64,000 nucleotides of DNA, taken from Lithobates sylvaticus. Lineage: Eukaryota > Chordata > Amphibia > Anura > Ranidae. Location: the NCBI GenBank assembly GCA_028564925.1, contig CM053034.1, positions 87,212,282 to 87,276,281 on the forward strand, given 5' to 3'. A program made the position numbers and the translations under genes. Positions 11,660 to 22,840 of the stretch are shown here, piece after piece; within the stretch, counting starts at the first letter, position 1; every line of letters begins with the position of its first letter. The notes beneath the pieces were generated by a model. The model saw only the letters and a list, made by a program, of their open reading frames with translations. It was not told the origin of the DNA and did no database searches.

Positions 11660-12201
11660 AATATCCATACAAGACCCAAAGGGGCTGGGGTGGGGGGGGG
11701 GGGTGAGGGGGTAGCCATGGCATTTTTCTCAAGGATTTTCAGGCATATGGCGGCCAGGACAAGACATGACATTAAAGCCGCAAGTGGTTTTAAATGGCTT
11801 CTTTTTTTCCTTTACAAATGTCATTTTGTGCAAGGACAGTTCTAAACACGGGAAACACATGCCACTTCACAGGCATACTTTAGACACCCCCCAGGTACCA
11901 TATTTAAAGGAAAATTTCACTTTTTTTTTTTCACTTTATGCATCATTAAAATGACTGCTCCCGAAAAAACGTTTAGTTTTTAAAAGTTCTTTTTGCATTG
12001 ATATATGTCCCCTGGTGCAGGACCTGGGTCCCCAAACCTGTTTTATGACATTAACATGCATATTGGCCGTTGTAATTAGCAATTTTGATTTCGAACGTTC
12101 GCGTCCATTATAACGAATAGGGTTCGAAAATTTGCGCGAACTTTCGGTCCGTTCGAAGGTTCTGGTGCGAACCGAACCCGGGGGTGTTCGGCTCATCCCT
12201 A
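11660..12201. promoter_or_regulatory. hAT 3' subterminal region and right end
   Basis: From about 11,766 to 12,201 the sequence matches the last 430 bp of the copy at 57,128-58,438 (ATTAAAGCCGCAAG, CCACTTCACAGGCATACTTTA, GTTCGGCTCATCCCTA). Many GTTCG/CGAAC repeats in both orientations sit in the last 120 bp, as expected for transposase-binding subterminal motifs. A G-rich run lies at 11,693-11,703. Confidence 0.7.
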
Positions 12202-12209
12202 CTGCTTAG

Positions 12210-13963
12210 GGGCACCAGGCACCCTATAATGAAGAATGATGTGGTGCAGGTAGTGTGCCACAGAAAACAGCGAGACTGGCCAAACTATGCTGACAGTGAG
12301 AGGAGCTTGAAGGGCCATAGCTAAATAGAACATGAGCCTACTCACAGTATATATAGGCCACAATCCTTGTACTACCATAATATGGATTAATAATTGTGCC
12401 AGAAGCTAGAAACACACAGAAACAAACCTCAGAACGATCATTTTTATTGTATATTTGTTTTGGGGTAGAATGGGGAAGGATTAGAACCCCTGTCAGGCTC
12501 TTACTGGATATTTCCCCTCACTTCCACTTCTGCTGACATTGTTTCACCAAACAAGAAGTGAGGGGCACCCTCCAACAGCAGCACAGACATAAGTAAAACA
12601 TTATTTTCTTAGTACAGTTGGGGTAGACATGTACCGATGTCAGTTTTTATTTCTATCGGTCTCTTTTTTGCAGAATTTCCCCCTTACATCCTGTCTGGTA
12701 AAACTGTTGTCAGCAGATCAGGAAATTAGGAAAAATCTCCTTTTAAACAGAGCTGCATATAGCATCTAAAGTCGTCCGTGAGGTGCGAGAGACTCCTGCA
12801 TTTCTACGTTGGCTCTCGCACACCCGCAAGTGCCTCCTGATCTCCCGGGAATGATTGGTGCGGTGGGGAACAGCTATGAATACAGACTCTGTCCCTGCAG
12901 ATGTCTCTGCAAACAGCTTCCGCTCCTAGCATCCCCATCAACACTAAACAATCTGTCCTTGTAATTAGGGCTCCGGCTGGTGGCCAATTTGTGGTGGACC
13001 AAATTGCTTTGATTTTAATGGGAGAATTCTCAAACGCTAGAGAACAAACGTTCTTCTTGTGTTGAGTCTCCTTACAGCATAGGACAAAAAAAATATATAT
13101 AATAACATTAATAATAAAAAATATATATATTCACGTACATATACACACATACACACTGTTTGTTTATTTGTTATATTTTTTACTTTATTTCAGAGCATAT
13201 ATATATAATCAGCTTTGAAGTAAAAAAATTAACAAATGTATATGCTGACTTCTCACCAAAGCCCCCCCCCCAACAATATAAAAATAAATTTCAAAAAAAA
13301 AAAAAAAAAAGAAACCACTCTCCCCTGCCCTACCAACACTTTTCACTGCCCCAACCTCCTCCCCCCGAAAAAGCATTGTGAAAAAAAATTAAGAAACAAA
13401 TTGTAAAAAAAATCAATTATTAAAAAAAAAAAAAATGACAGACACCGTCCACTGCCACATACCACCCACCCCCTTTCCCAGAAGCACTGTGAAAAACTAT
13501 TAAAAAGGTGATTTAAAAAATATCCCGCCCGCGGGGTTGCGGGCCTCCCTGAAATGAGTTTACCACCTCCCTGGAATTCGTTTTTGCAGGTTGAGATGTC
13601 TGCATTTTGGCTTGACACACACTTTAAAAAGGCTGAAACTCTCCCATTTCATATGCATGCTCTGCACATAAAATATAAACAAAGAACTAACACTATTTTT
13701 TCTGAGCCTGTCTTGAAGTAGGTGAGAAATAACCCCGTGCCAAAAAAGTGAAAAAAAATATTATAATAATTAAAGCTGCTCCCAAAAACAGGACTCTAGA
13801 GATCCCTGCTATCATATGAAAAAATAGTGACAAAAATATATAGATAAGTGTAGGTGATACTTTGTCTATACCACAATTTTAAAGCATTACTTTCCAAAAA
13901 ATATTGGTTAAACAATGCTACTATAATATAAATACACGCCTGTGAAGCAAATTAATTCATGAT
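12210..13963. other. Unassigned AT-rich interval
   Basis: No gene or element with clear ends. It contains AT-rich microsatellite-like sequence (about 13,085-13,210), long poly-A runs (about 13,289-13,307 and 13,422-13,434) and two related C-rich/A-rich segments (13,261-13,390 and 13,440-13,510) that look like a diverged duplication around CACTGTGAAAAA/CATTGTGAAAAA. Small open frames are low-complexity. Confidence 0.4.
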
Positions 13964-14159
13964 TAGAGTTGTGCGGACACCTGGATGTTCGGGTTCGGCG
14001 GGTTCGGCCGAACACTAAAATGGCTGTAAAAAAGTAATGGAAAGGGCTAGAGGTCTGCAAATGGCAACAAAATGTTGTTAAGAGCATGGCAAGTGATCTG
14101 CAAACAAATGTGGATAGGGAAATAACTTAAAATAACATAAAAAAATTAAAAATTAAATG

Positions 14160-14305
14160 CTGGAGGCCCCCTTCTCAGCAGAAGAGGTACAGGAAGTCAT
14201 TAAGAACCTCAGAAACTCAACGGTACGATGCGGCACATATGGTGGGAATACCCCAGAATATGCACTTTCTGGAAAAAATTATTAACTTTCATCAGGAGAC
14301 TGGGT
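14160..14305 (+). mobile_element. Chimeric LINE ORF2 scrap inside the hAT
   Basis: 14,160-14,225 reads APFSAEEVQEVIKNL, typical of the start of an L1-type reverse transcriptase domain. From about 14,226, in a shifted frame, it reads MRHIWWEYPRICTFWKK, the zinc-knuckle region near the C-terminus of the same kind of ORF2. About 2 kb of the normal intervening ORF2 is missing. It lies where the hAT transposase sequence breaks off. Confidence 0.7.
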
Positions 14306-14566
14306 GGTAGACAATGTGAAGGAACCGGAGGCACTGTCAGCAACCCAATCTACTATCGCCTGTACTTGTCCTGGCCTCAACATTCTTACAGCCTCATTAG
14401 GCGCGCCAAAATACCGCTGCAGGCTCTGTCGCCTACTCGCACCTGAGGAAGGTGTTTCACTAGTGCGTGTAGCTGGCACAGATCGACCACATCCTCTCCC
14501 TGCAACAGGAGCGCCACCAGCAGCACCACGACCCGGGCCACGTCCCCTTTTTGATGATCTCCTCAT
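14306..14566 (-). pseudogene. hAT transposase N-terminal remnant
   Basis: The minus-strand frame begins MRRSSKRGRGPGRG, an Arg/Gly-rich start like that of the 6,917 transposase, followed by LQRYFGAPNEAVRMLRPGQV and IVDWVADSASGSF. This parallels the LSLFSAAGHVEPHHAEG and LVEWMTKPSSSS segments of the larger element. The match is short and partly compositional, but position (just after the tandem array) and order agree. Nothing of the BED finger or catalytic core remains. Confidence 0.6.
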
Positions 14567-14609
14567 ATTTTCTAAATTTATGATCTCGCCCTAAATGGGT
14601 GTTTTTGTC

Positions 14610-15265
14610 TATAGCAGAATACACGTACAGTGTCTAAAGCGTTTATGAACATGCAGAAAATGCTATTGGTAAAAAAAAAACACTGCAAAATTTAATTTTT
14701 TTGCAATGTTTTTCCAATATCAGAATACACGGATAGTGTCTAAAGCGTTTATGAAAACGCAGAAAATGCTATTGGGAAGAAAACAAACGCAGCAAAATTA
14801 ATTTTTTTTGCAATGTTTTTCCAATATCAGAATACACGGATAGTGTCTAAAGCGTTTATGAAAACGCAGAAAATGCTATTGGGAAGAAAAAAAACACTGC
14901 AAAATTAAATTTTTTTGCAATGTTTTTCCAATATCAGAATACACGGACAGTATGTAAAGCGTTTATAAAAACGCAGAAAATACTATTGTGGAAAAAAAAA
15001 AACACTGCAAAATAAATTTTTTTGCAATGTTTTTCCAATATCAGAATACACGGACAGTATGTAAAGCGTTCATGAAAACGCAGAAAATGCTATTGGGAAA
15101 AAAAAAAACACAGCAAAATTAATTTTTTTTGCAAAGTTTTTGCAATATGAGAATACTCGGATAGTGTCTACAGCGTGTATGTATGAACACGCAGAAAATG
15201 CTATTGGAAAAAAAAAAAAAAAAAGCAAAATTAAATTTTTATGCAATGTTTTTCCAATAGCAGAA
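14610..15265. repeat. 107-bp tandem array, six copies
   Basis: Unit starts (GAATAC) fall at 14,617, 14,723, 14,830, 14,937, 15,043, 15,150 and 15,263. Each unit has a GCGTTTATGAAAACGC mini-hairpin, CAGAAAATGCTATTGG, a poly-A run and TTTTTTTGCAATGTTTTTCC. On the minus strand the array lies immediately upstream of the transposase start at 14,566, the same position that the 64-bp array takes in the larger hAT. Confidence 0.9.
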
Positions 15266-15913
15266 TACACACAGACTATGGTGTATCTCTTAGTATATGC
15301 AGTGTTGGTCCTAATGGTGCACTGAGCTTGCAGGTAAAACTTTTATATTTTGTCTGGCACTGGCCTCATGGCACTGTTAAAAGACTGTGCACTGCACCCC
15401 AGCCCCAGTACAATTGATTTAGGAATCTCTTCAATAATTCTCTCTGCCTCTTTATTTTGCTTAATAAAGAAACTCCCTACTCTACTCTACTCTAGCTATG
15501 TAGATCGCTCACTAATCTAACTAATTAGAAGCAAAGTTAAGGAATGCTGACTGCCTGACTGACTGAATCACACTAACTCCTAAAATCCTCTCAGCAGCAC
15601 AGGAACCTGTCTATAGCAGAATGACGCTGTGTGCTGTGTGTCTGGACTATATATAGAGGCTGGGTCACATGCTGCACTGGCCAATCACAGCCATGCCATT
15701 AGTAGGCATGGCTCTGATCGCTTTTAAGGGCTCACTAGTGAAACGATCGTCGATTGGCTGCCCTGCAGCTGTTAAAAAGGCACCAATACAGCGCCGAACA
15801 CCGGACCCGAACCCGAACTTAAAGCCAATAGTTCGGGTTCGGGTCCCGGACACCCAAAAGTCCGGTACGGACCCGAACTTTACAGTTCGGGTTCGCTCAA
15901 CCCTATTCATGAT

Positions 15914-16600
15914 ACAAATTCTTTCACCAGCTATGAACAAAAGTTCATATATCCTGTGATAAGAACAATGACTAATTCAATATTCTATGAACATATTAAA
16001 TAATTGGTGACATACACGGTGATGACTAATTCAATAATCTACAAAAAATAAAAATAAAAGACAAAGTCTATTTCATTATTGATCCTCCAGGGGGCAGCTT
16101 AGATGCACACTGGTAGTATAGTGATAACCAATGGATTTCAATAGTAGAGTGCTGTCTTCTAAAGATGAAATAATCCTTCACCACATCAAACGTCACCCAA
16201 AAGTGATTAATGATTGTAGTTTCCTTACCGGAACTTGTGTGACTAATTTAATTAAAAAACAGTCAAGCAGCGCTTTTGCAGGATTGTGCCTGCTCACATA
16301 AAGGATGACCGGAACAATATCAGCAGAATCTCCTCAGTTTAACTGTCTTGAAGTATGTAACTAAAATAGTCAGGATCTACCTAGAAACCAACAACTGTTG
16401 AGAAAATAAAAAACTTTTATTTGGAGCATGTAATTGCATAAAGGATATTAAGTGCAGGAGTCAGGGGTCAGATAAACCTGAAGCAAAAAAAAATAAATAG
16501 GCAAAGGGCGGGCATGACTGGGTAGCAGGGTAAACAGGCAGTTATAGGATTAAACATTATGGTGATAGGAAGTTTCATACTGGGATTGATGGGCTTCAAA
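15914..16600. other. Unassigned interval
   Basis: No recognisable coding or element ends. It has two near copies of GTGATGACTAATTCAATA / CAATGACTAATTCAATA (about 15,967 and 16,018) and a poly-A run near 16,486. It may be 3' flank of the Ngaro-type element that follows or part of an older LINE. Confidence 0.3.
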
Positions 16601-19190
16601 AATCCAGGAGGGGCTTGTGTGTGGAAGGGGTGGGATCAGGATTGTCACAGGCAGTTAGAACTCTGCAGACGAAGATTAAGCTTCTGAGTTTTTTCCCCCG
16701 AGGGATACAGGTTTTTTTTTCGGCCATAGTGGACATGGAATTTTGGACAGCTGAGGGCTGCTGCTGCCTCGAGTGGCACAGCGTGGCTGTACCAGCAGGA
16801 CTCCTCTATTTTGCAGGGAGATAGTTTTGCTTTGTGGAGCTGACTGCCAGGCATGCTTGGAGCACTTCTCTCCTAACTCCTCCCCCGTATCAGTTTCATA
16901 CTGGGAGACCCAATGGGGACCCTCCGTGCTCACCGGCGAGACATCCTCCCGCTCCTGCAGGCAATTGCCCCGGGAGAAAGTAGGCAGAACCCTTAAGGTC
17001 GGAGTGCCATTGGAGACTGAAGCGTGCTGCCGCCTCCTGGTGATGTCTGTCAGGGTGGTGGCGAGGAAGTGCATCCTTCTTCCCATCTGGGCACAATTTG
17101 GCAGCAGTGGGTGGAACCATCCATGGTGCCTCAAGAGCAACAGGAACACCTGCAGGAAGGAAGAGAGCACGGTGCTTGGCTAGCAGTGCTGGGGCCAGCG
17201 TGTGGCACAGTGGGGACACTGGGAGGACACCTGCAAGGTCAGCGGCCAGCGCATCGGCATGTGGTGTGCCTTCTTCAGGGTGTCGACAGGAAGCCCCATT
17301 CATCCAGTCGAAGGGTAAGCTGTCCAGCTCAGAAGACGGTGAAATGCTCGAATGTCCATCGACGGTGGATGCGGGAGCGGCGGCTGTGGGATCCAATCCT
17401 GAGCAGCCTGGTGAGTTTAACTCTACTAATCTTTCTTCTTTGCAAGTTATGTTAGGTGGTCTTTTGGGTCTGGGGGTGGGGGGCAGAGAGGGCTAGGGTG
17501 TGGAGGTCGGCCCTCCTTATTTCTGTCATGCTGGAGCTCATTTTTTAACTAGTTGACTCGATCCAATAACTCTGCTGCCTAAAAATCCCACCTCTGGGGG
17601 AGTATTTCCCATTTTTTGCATTTTGGGGGTGAGCAGCACTCTCTAACAAAAAAAGAAAAAGATATGTATTGGTGGTGGACAACATTGTGTGCAATTTTTT
17701 ATACAATGTTTATATCATGTCCCTTGTTGACTTCTGGCGCAGGTGCAGTCTAGCTATACCCTGACCATTGGCGGTATACGCCTTAATGTGGGGGCCCATA
17801 CTTAGTGTAACCCCTCGTGAGTCACTGGACTGATGTCCCCTTCTTGAATGTGACAGCTGTGGGAAGCTCTGGACCCTTCCTACGGGGAGGAAGAAAGCTT
17901 CTTTTTAAAGGGATCTCCAAACAGGACTGAAATTCTCTGCATTCTCTGCTTTTGATATACACCATTGGGTAACTATACTAAAATATTTGCGCTATGGGAA
18001 ATTGCTTACTGTATATTTTATGTGCAAATAATAGTTGATACATATATTTACGTTGTGCTTTCCTTAGCAGACTGCCCCTCTGAAGAAGACCCCATCAGCG
18101 TGGGTTAAAACGCGTCAGAGTTATTTTTCATACTTTAGACAACTTTCATGTATTTGTGTGTATGAAATTTCGGTCTGTATTGTATATCCATATTTTTTAC
18201 ATTATTTCTGTCCTGCTGGAGCTCATTTTTTAACTAATCTGTTAAATCCTTTTTTTACTAATAAAACTATTTTGGAATACCCACATATAGTTGACTCGAT
18301 CCAATAACTCTGCTGCCTAAAAATCCCACCTCTGGGGGAGTATTTGCCATTTTTGGCCCTCCTATTCTTGCCCGCTGCATTGAGCACTTTATTGAGTTTT
18401 CTGGACTTGTTGTCAGCGCTGTGCGCACTAATTCAGCGCTTTGCTGCTGGTTCTGCTGCCAATTCTAGCCCAGTGGCAGCCTGGGTGCCCAGTTACCCTG
18501 TAGGTAAGATTTTAGGGGACACAACAGGGAAGGTTTCCAGGTGGGGAACAGCCAGGCAACCAGGGTCAGAGGAGGCTGTGCCGTCAGTGGCTCTGATGGT
18601 TCCAGGCATCATCGACAGAGTAGAGGCAGCAAATGAGGCTGGGAAAGGTTCTGACACAGTCCGCCTGGCTGATGAGGCCAAGTGCGAGCTGTACATTTGC
18701 TTTGAAGGTCCGTTGGGGGCTCATCTCAAGCTAGAGGTGCAGGAGAATATTTGGAAGGATGAGTATATTGAAATGTTTATGCTTCTGCCGCTGGAGAAGT
18801 TTAATCGTGACAGGATTAAACCAGGAGGAGTCTAAAAAGGAGGATGAGGAGAAGCATCGTTATCGAATCATCCCCCAGATTTTTGGAAACTGGCTTTAGG
18901 CGTTCGCTATCTTAGCAAGCGTGATTGGGCAAAAGCATCCCGAGAATTGCTCAGTGCTTTTCTGTTACCTGGATGCCATTAGCGAGGCTCACAGAGTGTA
19001 TGGTGGTCAGGCATGGCTTTGTTATAACAAAGAATTCTGTCAGAGCAAAGCCATCCGGCCATCGTTGCACTGGGACTATAAGGATATCAGCTTATGGATG
19101 AAGCTGATGACATCTGCGTGGGCCATAGTTTTTTCCAAGCGGGGCCAGGAGTTAGAATACCGCTTTAAACACAAGTGCTCCGATCTCACA
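16600..19190 (+). mobile_element. Ngaro/DIRS-type retroelement fossil, 5' part and gag
   Basis: Broken, with several breaks. The gag-like region runs in two parts, about 17,100-17,500 and 18,364-19,190, separated by a later insertion (17,518-18,354). Landmarks are CFEGPLGAHLKLEV and EKFNRDRIKPGG near 18,700-18,830 and YLDAISEAHRVYGGQAW near 18,950-19,010, which I associate with the ORF1 of frog Ngaro/DIRS-like elements. No polymerase part is attached here; one of similar type lies at 34,230-36,024. Right side ends against a TTAA-repeat fragment. Old, judged by decay. Confidence 0.6.
17518..18354 (+). mobile_element. Insertion with direct terminal repeats and hammerhead-like motif
   Basis: It is flanked by an exact 9-bp duplication GGCCCTCCT (17,509-17,517 and 18,355-18,363). 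Its two ends carry the same sequence in the same direction: 17,518-17,618 and 18,203-18,353 (TTATTTCTGTC(A/C)TGCTGGAG ... CCCACCTCTGGGGGAGTATT). The left copy lacks a 48-bp block present in the right one. At 18,080-18,116 lies CTGAAGA, a stem-loop and AAAACGCGTC. Penelope-like elements and retrozymes combine tandem terminal repeats with hammerhead motifs, so this may be a non-autonomous relative. No protein is coded. Confidence 0.6.
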
Positions 19191-19366
19191 CAGTGATTGG
19201 CCATTTACAACAATCTGTGACTGGCTAGCACAGAACTTCCCCGATGCACGCTCGTGGGAGCCCGCCTCACGGAAGTAAACAGGAGGACGTCCAGGGATGC
19301 CCTTCCGGCAATTGGCATCCGTGCTGCAGCCGTCTTTCGGCTATAGCGCGGACGCCTATTGGTTAA
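19190..19366. mobile_element. Right end of a TTAA MITE, 5' truncated
   Basis: The sequence GCCGTCTTTCGGCTATAGCG ... GGTTAA matches the right end of the element at 44,149-45,379 (GCCGTCTTTCGACTATAGCG ... GTGGTTAA). TTAA is at 19,363-19,366. The left end is missing. Confidence 0.6.
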
Positions 19367-19478
19367 GGAGATTTGCACACAGGTCATGTTAGCATGTTAC
19401 GTTGCCAACATGTGACAAGCACCTTGTTAAAATTATGTAAAAAGACTATTGCTTCTCCTAAAAGAGCATTTAACCTTC

Positions 19479-19676
19479 CCCCTCTAATGCATATGATTTC
19501 CTTGGGCTAGCTTTTGCTTTTAAGGGGGAACTCCACACTCCATTCTCCAATGCTCTTGTCTCCCCTCTCTAACCCCTTGGATTTCCATGGGCTAATGTTT
19601 GCTTCTAAAGGGGAACTCCACACTCCATTCTACAATGCTCTTGTCTCCCCCCTCTAACCCCTTGGATTTCCATGGC
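19479..19676. repeat. Two-copy tandem duplication, about 86 bp
   Basis: GGGGAACTCCACACTCCATTC occurs at about 19,525 and 19,611, followed in both by AATGCTCTTGTCTCCCC and CCCCTTGGATTTCCATGG. A third, more diverged start is visible near 19,470. Confidence 0.75.
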
Positions 19677-20930
19677 TGCCTTCAATCCAAACCACATCCT
19701 TTTTTCAGAGCATACAACTGGGCCAGTTAGGAAAGGGGCAAGAAGAGCGATCATCCAACCCCCTCCTGAATCATACAAGGCCACATGCACTCAACATAGC
19801 TTGGCTGCCTTTGGGGCATGTTGGGTCAGCCCAATACCAACCACAAATCACCTGGCACCCACTAGTTTAAAGGGGTTTTCCACATTCCGTAAAGCCCCCT
19901 GTCTGCAGCCCTCCACAACCCCGGCCTAGGGTTGTGTGGAAGAGGCCCTCGTCCCCCTGAATATGGGAACAAGGTGGTTGACTTTTGGGGTGCTCAATCC
20001 CCTCCTGCCCCCAAGCATCCACCCCCCTTTCATGGGCTGGCTTAATATGTGTTTGGCTAGGGGTTTGTTAGTGAGTGGGAGGGGCACAATATTTTTTTAG
20101 TTTGGGGTGGTATTTTTCACATGGGGGTTCTCATTTTAAGCCTTAACAGACCCAAATGGCCTTGTATGTATTGGGGGGTAGGCTATTTTTTTTTTTGTAG
20201 ATGCAATGTAGATTTGTAAGTTTTCTCTAAAGCCGTACATCTTTGAAGCAGCATTTTGGATACAAGCTACAGATGCACCACTTTACAGGCAGAGTAAGCC
20301 CCCCGAAGTTACTTTTGCATTTTTTTGCATTTTTAAAGGCAGTTCTCATTGTTTCATTTTTTGGGTTGTCCAAATTAGTGACATTGATAGGTCAACTATA
20401 TGATAACTAGAATATAAGCCAGCCAAGTGAGGACTCGCAAAATTATTGTTGTATTACTTATGTTAGGCTCTTTGTTTACCCCCCTGTAATTTTGTAGCAT
20501 GCTTAATTATGTGCTTAATTTTGGACAGGGGGTGGCTTATTTTGTGCTAGCTGCATTTGGGTTGTTCTGGGCATGCTCAAGGCCTTTGTTTTTTTGCTGT
20601 GGCTTTTGGTGTGTGAAATGCATTTGTGTTGGTCTGGGCATGCTCAGGGACTTTTTTTTTTTTTTTTTTTTGTGTGTGAACAGCACTTAGATTTGTCTGG
20701 GGATGCTCAGAGAGTGTGTTTTTTGTGTTAATAATTTAAGGACATCCTTAATAGGTGTACCCACTTTGAAGTTCTGTCTCTGCATTGGGTGATCTTGCAT
20801 TTTGTGTGTTTCATGGTGTGTGTGTGTGTGTGTGTGTGTGTTTTTTTTGGGGGGGGGGGGATATTTTTAGCGGCACTTTACCATAGTTTTTGTGGGGTTT
20901 TTTTCGGCTGCTAGTGGGGCACTTTTTAAC
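19677..20930. other. Unassigned interval with simple repeats
   Basis: No gene recognised. A stretch at about 20,100-20,350 resembles, loosely, the 3' part of the hAT elements (ACAGACCCAAATGG, CCACTTTACAGGCAG...CCCCCCGAAG). (GT)n followed by T and G runs lies at about 20,813-20,860, and a T run at about 20,651-20,670. Two copies of a TGGTCTGGGCATGCTCA-like motif occur near 20,563 and 20,630. Confidence 0.35.
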
Positions 20931-21215
20931 CCCTGCTAGCGGCCGAAAAAGGGTTAAAACCGCCCGCAAAGCGGGGATTCGGCTGCTCTGCTCATTGATT
21001 TCAATGGGCAGGGGCACTTTAGGAGCAGTGTATACACCGCTCCTATAGCACTGCAAAGATGCGGCTTCCAGGACTTTTTTTTTATCGTCCTGCCAGCGCA
21101 CCGCTCCAGAGAGGAGTGAGAGGAGAAGCTCTTTCAAGGTGCTTTGCAGGTGCTATTTTTAGTGTTATAGCGCCTGTAAAGTGCCTCAGTTTGAAAGTAG
21201 CATTTAGAGACTGTC
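20930..21215. repeat. Dispersed-repeat-like segment with a palindromic core
   Basis: It contains AGGAGCAGTGTATACACCGCTCCT (about 21,021-21,044), an almost perfect palindrome, and a repeated GCACCGCTCC motif. CG-rich sequence in an AT-rich setting and the palindrome suggest a MITE, but I cannot place ends or a target duplication. Confidence 0.35.
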
Positions 21216-21433
21216 CATTTGTGGGCGCAACTCCTGTTAATTTCCTCTGCAAAATGGTCAGACCCTAAAAAACATATTCTGTTAGTGTCTCAAATTAACA
21301 TACATGTGTTTTTTTTTTTTTTTGTTTCTTTCTTTTTTTTCTTTCCTTGCTCTTTTCCAAGTCCAGTTTTGTTGACCAATAAAATTAGAAACAAATTTTT
21401 GTTTTATGTGTTTTGTTAATAATTTGTTTTGCA

Positions 21434-22690
21434 AGCTTCTCAAACATGGAATAAACCATATTCAAGACTTATTCGTACATCATACTCCTAGATCCCCAGG
21501 ACACATAATACCCACCTTCCATCTCCCTGATAATATGCTATTCTCTTGCATTTGTATTTCCCACTTCCTGAAGGCCCATCCCATACCTAAATTTAAACTA
21601 CCAACTAAAGTGTGGCAATTCTATGCGAAACAACCACAACTTGCTAAAGGGATCTCATTATTCTACAATCTCCTCCAACATAAACACATTTTTCAAAAAA
21701 CATCAGCCATCAGGAAATGGGAAAAAGAATTAAACGCTACGTACACAGAAGATCAATGGACATAAGCCTTTGCAGCAATACACAAACACTCACATTCCGT
21801 CAACCATTGGGAAATGACACTCAAACTTACAAACTGGTGGCAATATACGCCCTACAGACTATCCATTTTCTTTCCGGGCACGTCCTCCTCTTGTTGGAGA
21901 CAGTGCGGACAAATAGGCAACCTCCTACATATATTGTGGGAATGCCCAAACATTACTAGTTTTTGGAATGCAACTTTTCGGTTAATCTCATCGGTCACTG
22001 GGATACTAACAAAACCATCTGCTCCCTTAGCAATTCTAAACATTGGAATAGAGAAATTCCCCTCAGAACACAGAGCAATAGCCACACACATACTGTTGGC
22101 ACCTCGAAACCTTATCCTTCGTAACTGGAAAAATTCCACATCCGTTAATGTATCTGAAGTGATTACTCTAGTGAATAGAAACCGAACCTTTGAACGCCTA
22201 CTGGCCCTTAACTCCTCGTCATGTAAATCCTTTGACAAACAATGGGAAATGTGGGACGTACAACATAAAAATACCTGATAATACACTTTGTTGACAACAA
22301 TATATTGCTCAACTTTGTTATTACTGTATAATTTGCTCAAGGTTTTGTTCTTCCTATCGCAACTGATTACATTTCTTGTTCTAGCTTAATAATATAGAGT
22401 CATTACAGGATAGTCTACTCTCATCTCCGAAGATGTAAGCTTCATTGCCTCGAACCCTTGTCCTTTACATTGATGTTGGCGGAATTGTATTCTCATTTTA
22501 TTTTCTCTTTTAAGCGCTGTGTACTAATATTACTAGCTACTACTACTAGCATCTACTATTAGAATTGCACATGAGTATTTTCTTTTTTCTTTTTTTTCCT
22601 CTTTTGTCATATATTGATTATCATCTCTGTATCACAGTATATACTTGTTACTATTGAAATATCAATAAAAATATTGAAATAAAAAAAAAA
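21434..22690 (+). mobile_element. 5'-truncated L1-like LINE with target duplication
   Basis: Two overlapping frames (about 21,434-21,765 and 21,780-22,278) make up the C-terminal part of an L1/Tx1-type ORF2, including CWRQCGQIGNLLHILWECP, the usual zinc-knuckle region, and LAPRNLILRNWK. At least one frame change lies near 21,765. A 3' UTR and a poly-A tail (to 22,690) follow. The flanks are a 13-bp direct repeat AATTTGTTTTGCA (21,421-21,433 and 22,691-22,703), as expected of target-primed reverse transcription. Confidence 0.88.
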
Positions 22691-22840
22691 AATTTGTTTT
22701 GCAGATGCATGCTCAATTCAAGTTATGCATTTTACAATCTTCCCCCCAAACAATTTTCATGCAACCGATTTCCTTGCTGCAGCTTAACTAGGCTGATTGG
22801 CATGGCAAAACAAAAAAAAAGTGTGATTTGTCTAAAAACT

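Larger units (their letters stand above)
2157..12201 (+). mobile_element. 10-kb hAT transposon with intact ends and 8-bp target duplication
   Basis: The ends are TAGGGATGGGC on the left and, read inward from the right, TAGGGATGAGCCGAACACC. Both sides carry the same 8-bp flank CTGCTTAG (2,149-2,156 and 12,202-12,209), the expected hAT target duplication. Inside, in order: subterminal hairpins, a 64-bp minisatellite of about 4.1 kb, the transposase gene, a block of 135-150 bp tandem repeats, and a 3' subterminal region shared with the copy at 57,128-58,438. At 10,045 bp it is unusually long for a hAT. The clean target duplication and long open transposase suggest a fairly recent insertion. Confidence 0.93.
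13964..15905 (-). mobile_element. Internally deleted hAT, second family, with 8-bp target duplication
   Basis: The ends are TAGAGTTGTGCGG (left) and, read inward from the right, TAGGGTTGAGCGAACCCG. The flanks are identical 8-mers TTCATGAT (13,956-13,963 and 15,906-15,913). Ends and target size mark a hAT related to, but distinct from, the 2,157 element. On the minus strand it keeps only the transposase N-terminus, preceded by a tandem array; the catalytic core is gone. A chimeric LINE fragment sits at the deletion joint. Confidence 0.9.

Noticed and set aside
16676-17455. Long antisense and sense frames around 16,900-17,400
   Set aside because: GC-rich gag-like region opens several frames; the antisense ones have no domain and the sense ones are part of the fossil.
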